From contig NZ_WWVR01000006.1 in assembly GCF_009883055.1 (NCBI RefSeq), forward strand, positions 43,975 to 107,974: a stretch of 64,000 nt of DNA, in the 5' to 3' direction. The notes beneath the pieces are model-generated. The model was not told the origin of the DNA. It saw nothing but the letters and a program-made list of their open reading frames with translations, and did no database searches. Below, piece after piece: positions 62,969 to 64,000 of this stretch. Made by a program: the position numbers and the translations under genes. How positions within the stretch are numbered: the stretch's first letter is position 1; each line of letters begins with the position of its first letter. The stretch comes from Blautia sp. BIOML-A1 (GTDB lineage: Bacteria > Bacillota > Clostridia > Lachnospirales > Lachnospiraceae).

Positions 62969-63664
62969 ATGAAACTGACTTGGTTTGGAATAGTAATTTT
63001 ACTTATATTGATTTTGTTTATATGGATGGGATACAGACGAGGATTTATCAGAGAAATTGTTTCGTTTTTCTTTGTATTTCTGTCATTGTCGCTTGCGTGG
63101 GCAATCAATCCATATATAAATGATTTCCTTATAAGCGAAACTCCTGTTTACAGTACGATTCAGGAAACGTGTACGGATTTTGTGCAGAAGCAGAGCAGTG
63201 ATCTGGAAAATGAAATGGAAAGTTCCTCGCAGTTTATTGATGGACTTAATCTTCCGGAGATTCTGAGAAAGAATATCGAAAAAAATAACAATACAGAGAA
63301 TTATGCCGAGCTCTCGGTGAATACTCTGACGGAATATGTCTCAGGGTATCTTGCAAGAACGATTGTAAACGGGCTTTCCTATGTGCTGGCATATATATTG
63401 GCAACCATTGGAATCAGGATAGTGGTCTATATACTGAATCTGATCGCAGGACTCCCGATTCTGAAAACGGCAAATAAACTGACCGGAGGGCTGGTTGGGT
63501 TTGTGAAGGGTCTGGTATTTATATGGATATTGTTCCTGATCCTGACGGTATTGTGCAGTACAGAGATTGGTAAGACATCACTGGAACTGATTGAGAAGGA
63601 CAGCTTATTGAGTGTGATATATCAATATGATCCCTTAATCCAAATTTTTACAAAAATCTTCTAA
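62969..63664 (+). CDS. CvpA-family membrane protein
   Basis: A 231-residue protein with four to five membrane helices. The N-terminal GIVILLILILFIWMGYRRGF matches the CvpA signature (GxxRG). Other helices lie near 30-48 and 130-180 (YVLAYILATIGIRIVVYI), with GGLVGFVKGLVFIWILFLIL. CvpA proteins are linked to colicin export and to cell-envelope functions. ATG 62969 has AAGGGGCAG upstream. It is the last gene in the window. Confidence 0.82.
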   Translation: MKLTWFGIVILLILILFIWMGYRRGFIREIVSFFFVFLSLSLAWAINPYINDFLISETPVYSTIQETCTDFVQKQSSDLENEMESSSQFIDGLNLPEILRKNIEKNNNTENYAELSVNTLTEYVSGYLARTIVNGLSYVLAYILATIGIRIVVYILNLIAGLPILKTANKLTGGLVGFVKGLVFIWILFLILTVLCSTEIGKTSLELIEKDSLLSVIYQYDPLIQIFTKIF

Positions 63665-63671
63665 AAAACTC

Positions 63672-63732
63672 TTGACGAATAAAAATAACGATGATATACT
63701 TAAATCCGCTTCGAGATGAGGCGGATTTTTTC
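63672..63732 (+). terminator. Terminator with an overlapping promoter-like sequence
   Basis: AAATCCGC/GCGGATTT with T-run lies at 63702-63732 and ends the CvpA-like gene. Just before it, TTGACG (63672), 17-base spacer and TATACT (63695-63700) look like a promoter whose start site would fall in the hairpin. Confidence 0.7.
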
Positions 63733-63785
63733 TGGAATTCATTGAATTGAATGTAAAATAAAATCAGAAAAAAATAAAAAAGTTC

Positions 63786-63915
63786 TTGACATTCAAATGA
63801 GAATGCGATAGAATAAACGAGTTGCTGATGAGCAACGAATCACACAAAAGTTCATTAAAAAGTTTTGAAAAAACTTAAAAAAGTTCTTGACAAGACAAAA
63901 TGAACGTGATAAAAT
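63786..63915 (+). promoter_or_regulatory. Tandem rRNA-operon type promoters P1 and P2
   Basis: P1: TTGACA (63786), 17-base spacer, TAGAAT (63809-63814). P2: TTGACA (63887), 17-base spacer, TAAAAT (63910-63915). Both are preceded by AAAAGTTC. A GTTGCT/AGCAAC hairpin (63821-63836) follows P1. Confidence 0.85.
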
Positions 63916-64000
63916 GAATGAGTTGTCGAGAGATGGCGAAACAAAGAACCTTGATAACTAAACAGTGAAACACATACGATTCTCGAAAATTCTTAACGAA
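63916..64000 (+). other. Leader of an rRNA operon (16S gene beyond the window)
   Basis: The leader contains AAAGAACCTTGATAACTAAA and CAGTGAAACA, as in clostridial and Bacillus rRNA leader sequence with its boxA-like region. The 16S gene should start shortly after base 64000. It is not seen. Confidence 0.7.

Overview
The window reads as chromosomal DNA of a spore-forming, Gram-positive gut anaerobe of the Lachnospiraceae (Blautia/Ruminococcus/Dorea-like; genus not provable by eye). The basis is: spoVG and a YyaC-type spore protein, a class II (Firmicutes-type) galT, split transketolase, glgC/glgD pairing, a large Bacillus/Clostridium-type SRP RNA, a radical-SAM activase, and Lachnospiraceae-type orphan families (DUF5702, DUF6382, DUF6128, DUF5711, DUF6147, TIGR03905).

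Region 1 (1 to about 9150) is an AT-rich accessory island. It holds the 3' end of an MmeI-like type IIL restriction-modification gene, a decayed lipoprotein/GmrD-like chimera, about 1 kb of hairpin-rich non-coding DNA, and an XRE repressor divergent from three consecutive tyrosine recombinases followed by a Tn554 TnpC-like protein and TnpV. A four-copy 23-bp iteron array and a small membrane protein close it. The island ends inside a gene: the sequence resumes at the conserved NTGHEGSL motif of a CpaF/TadA pilus ATPase, so a Tad locus has been cut by the insertion.

Region 2 (about 9150 to 16900) is the remainder of that Tad/Flp pilus locus: cpaF 3' fragment, tadB, tadC, Flp pilin, DUF5702 protein, two TadE-like pseudopilins, prepilin peptidase, an FHA protein and a rhomboid protease.

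Region 3 (16800 to 46000) is mostly core genome: histidine kinase, HIT protein, an ECF-like sigma factor, murG, an anti-sigma-like gene broken by one amber codon, a beta-CASP nuclease, mtnN, galT, a beta-propeller protein, asnS, an SbcD-like nuclease with membrane segments, prs, a dnaC/dnaI-like loader with dnaD, a cluster of perfect DnaA boxes, murC, glgCD, spoVG, and a secreted coiled-coil/3D-domain protein.

Region 4 (46000 to 51000) has an orphan PduB-like shell protein and tRNA-Pro(CGG) followed by a 273-bp tandem duplication that carries 3' tRNA pieces. After these come a small XRE regulator, a HicB-like protein, DUF6128, an anaerobic RNR activase and tRNA adenosine deaminase.

Region 5 (51000 to 64000) is core: yqeY, SRP RNA, pfkA, dnaX-ybaB-recR, then a LacI regulator next to AT-rich palindromes and the fsa-transketolase genes (non-oxidative pentose phosphate steps), yyaC, a LysM protein, DUF5711 and CvpA proteins. 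The window closes with two tandem consensus promoters and a leader typical of an rRNA operon whose 16S gene lies outside.

The most unusual items are the recombinase island inside cpaF with its structured non-coding DNA and iterons, the tRNA-Pro-derived tandem repeat, and the DnaA-box cluster beside the helicase-loader genes.
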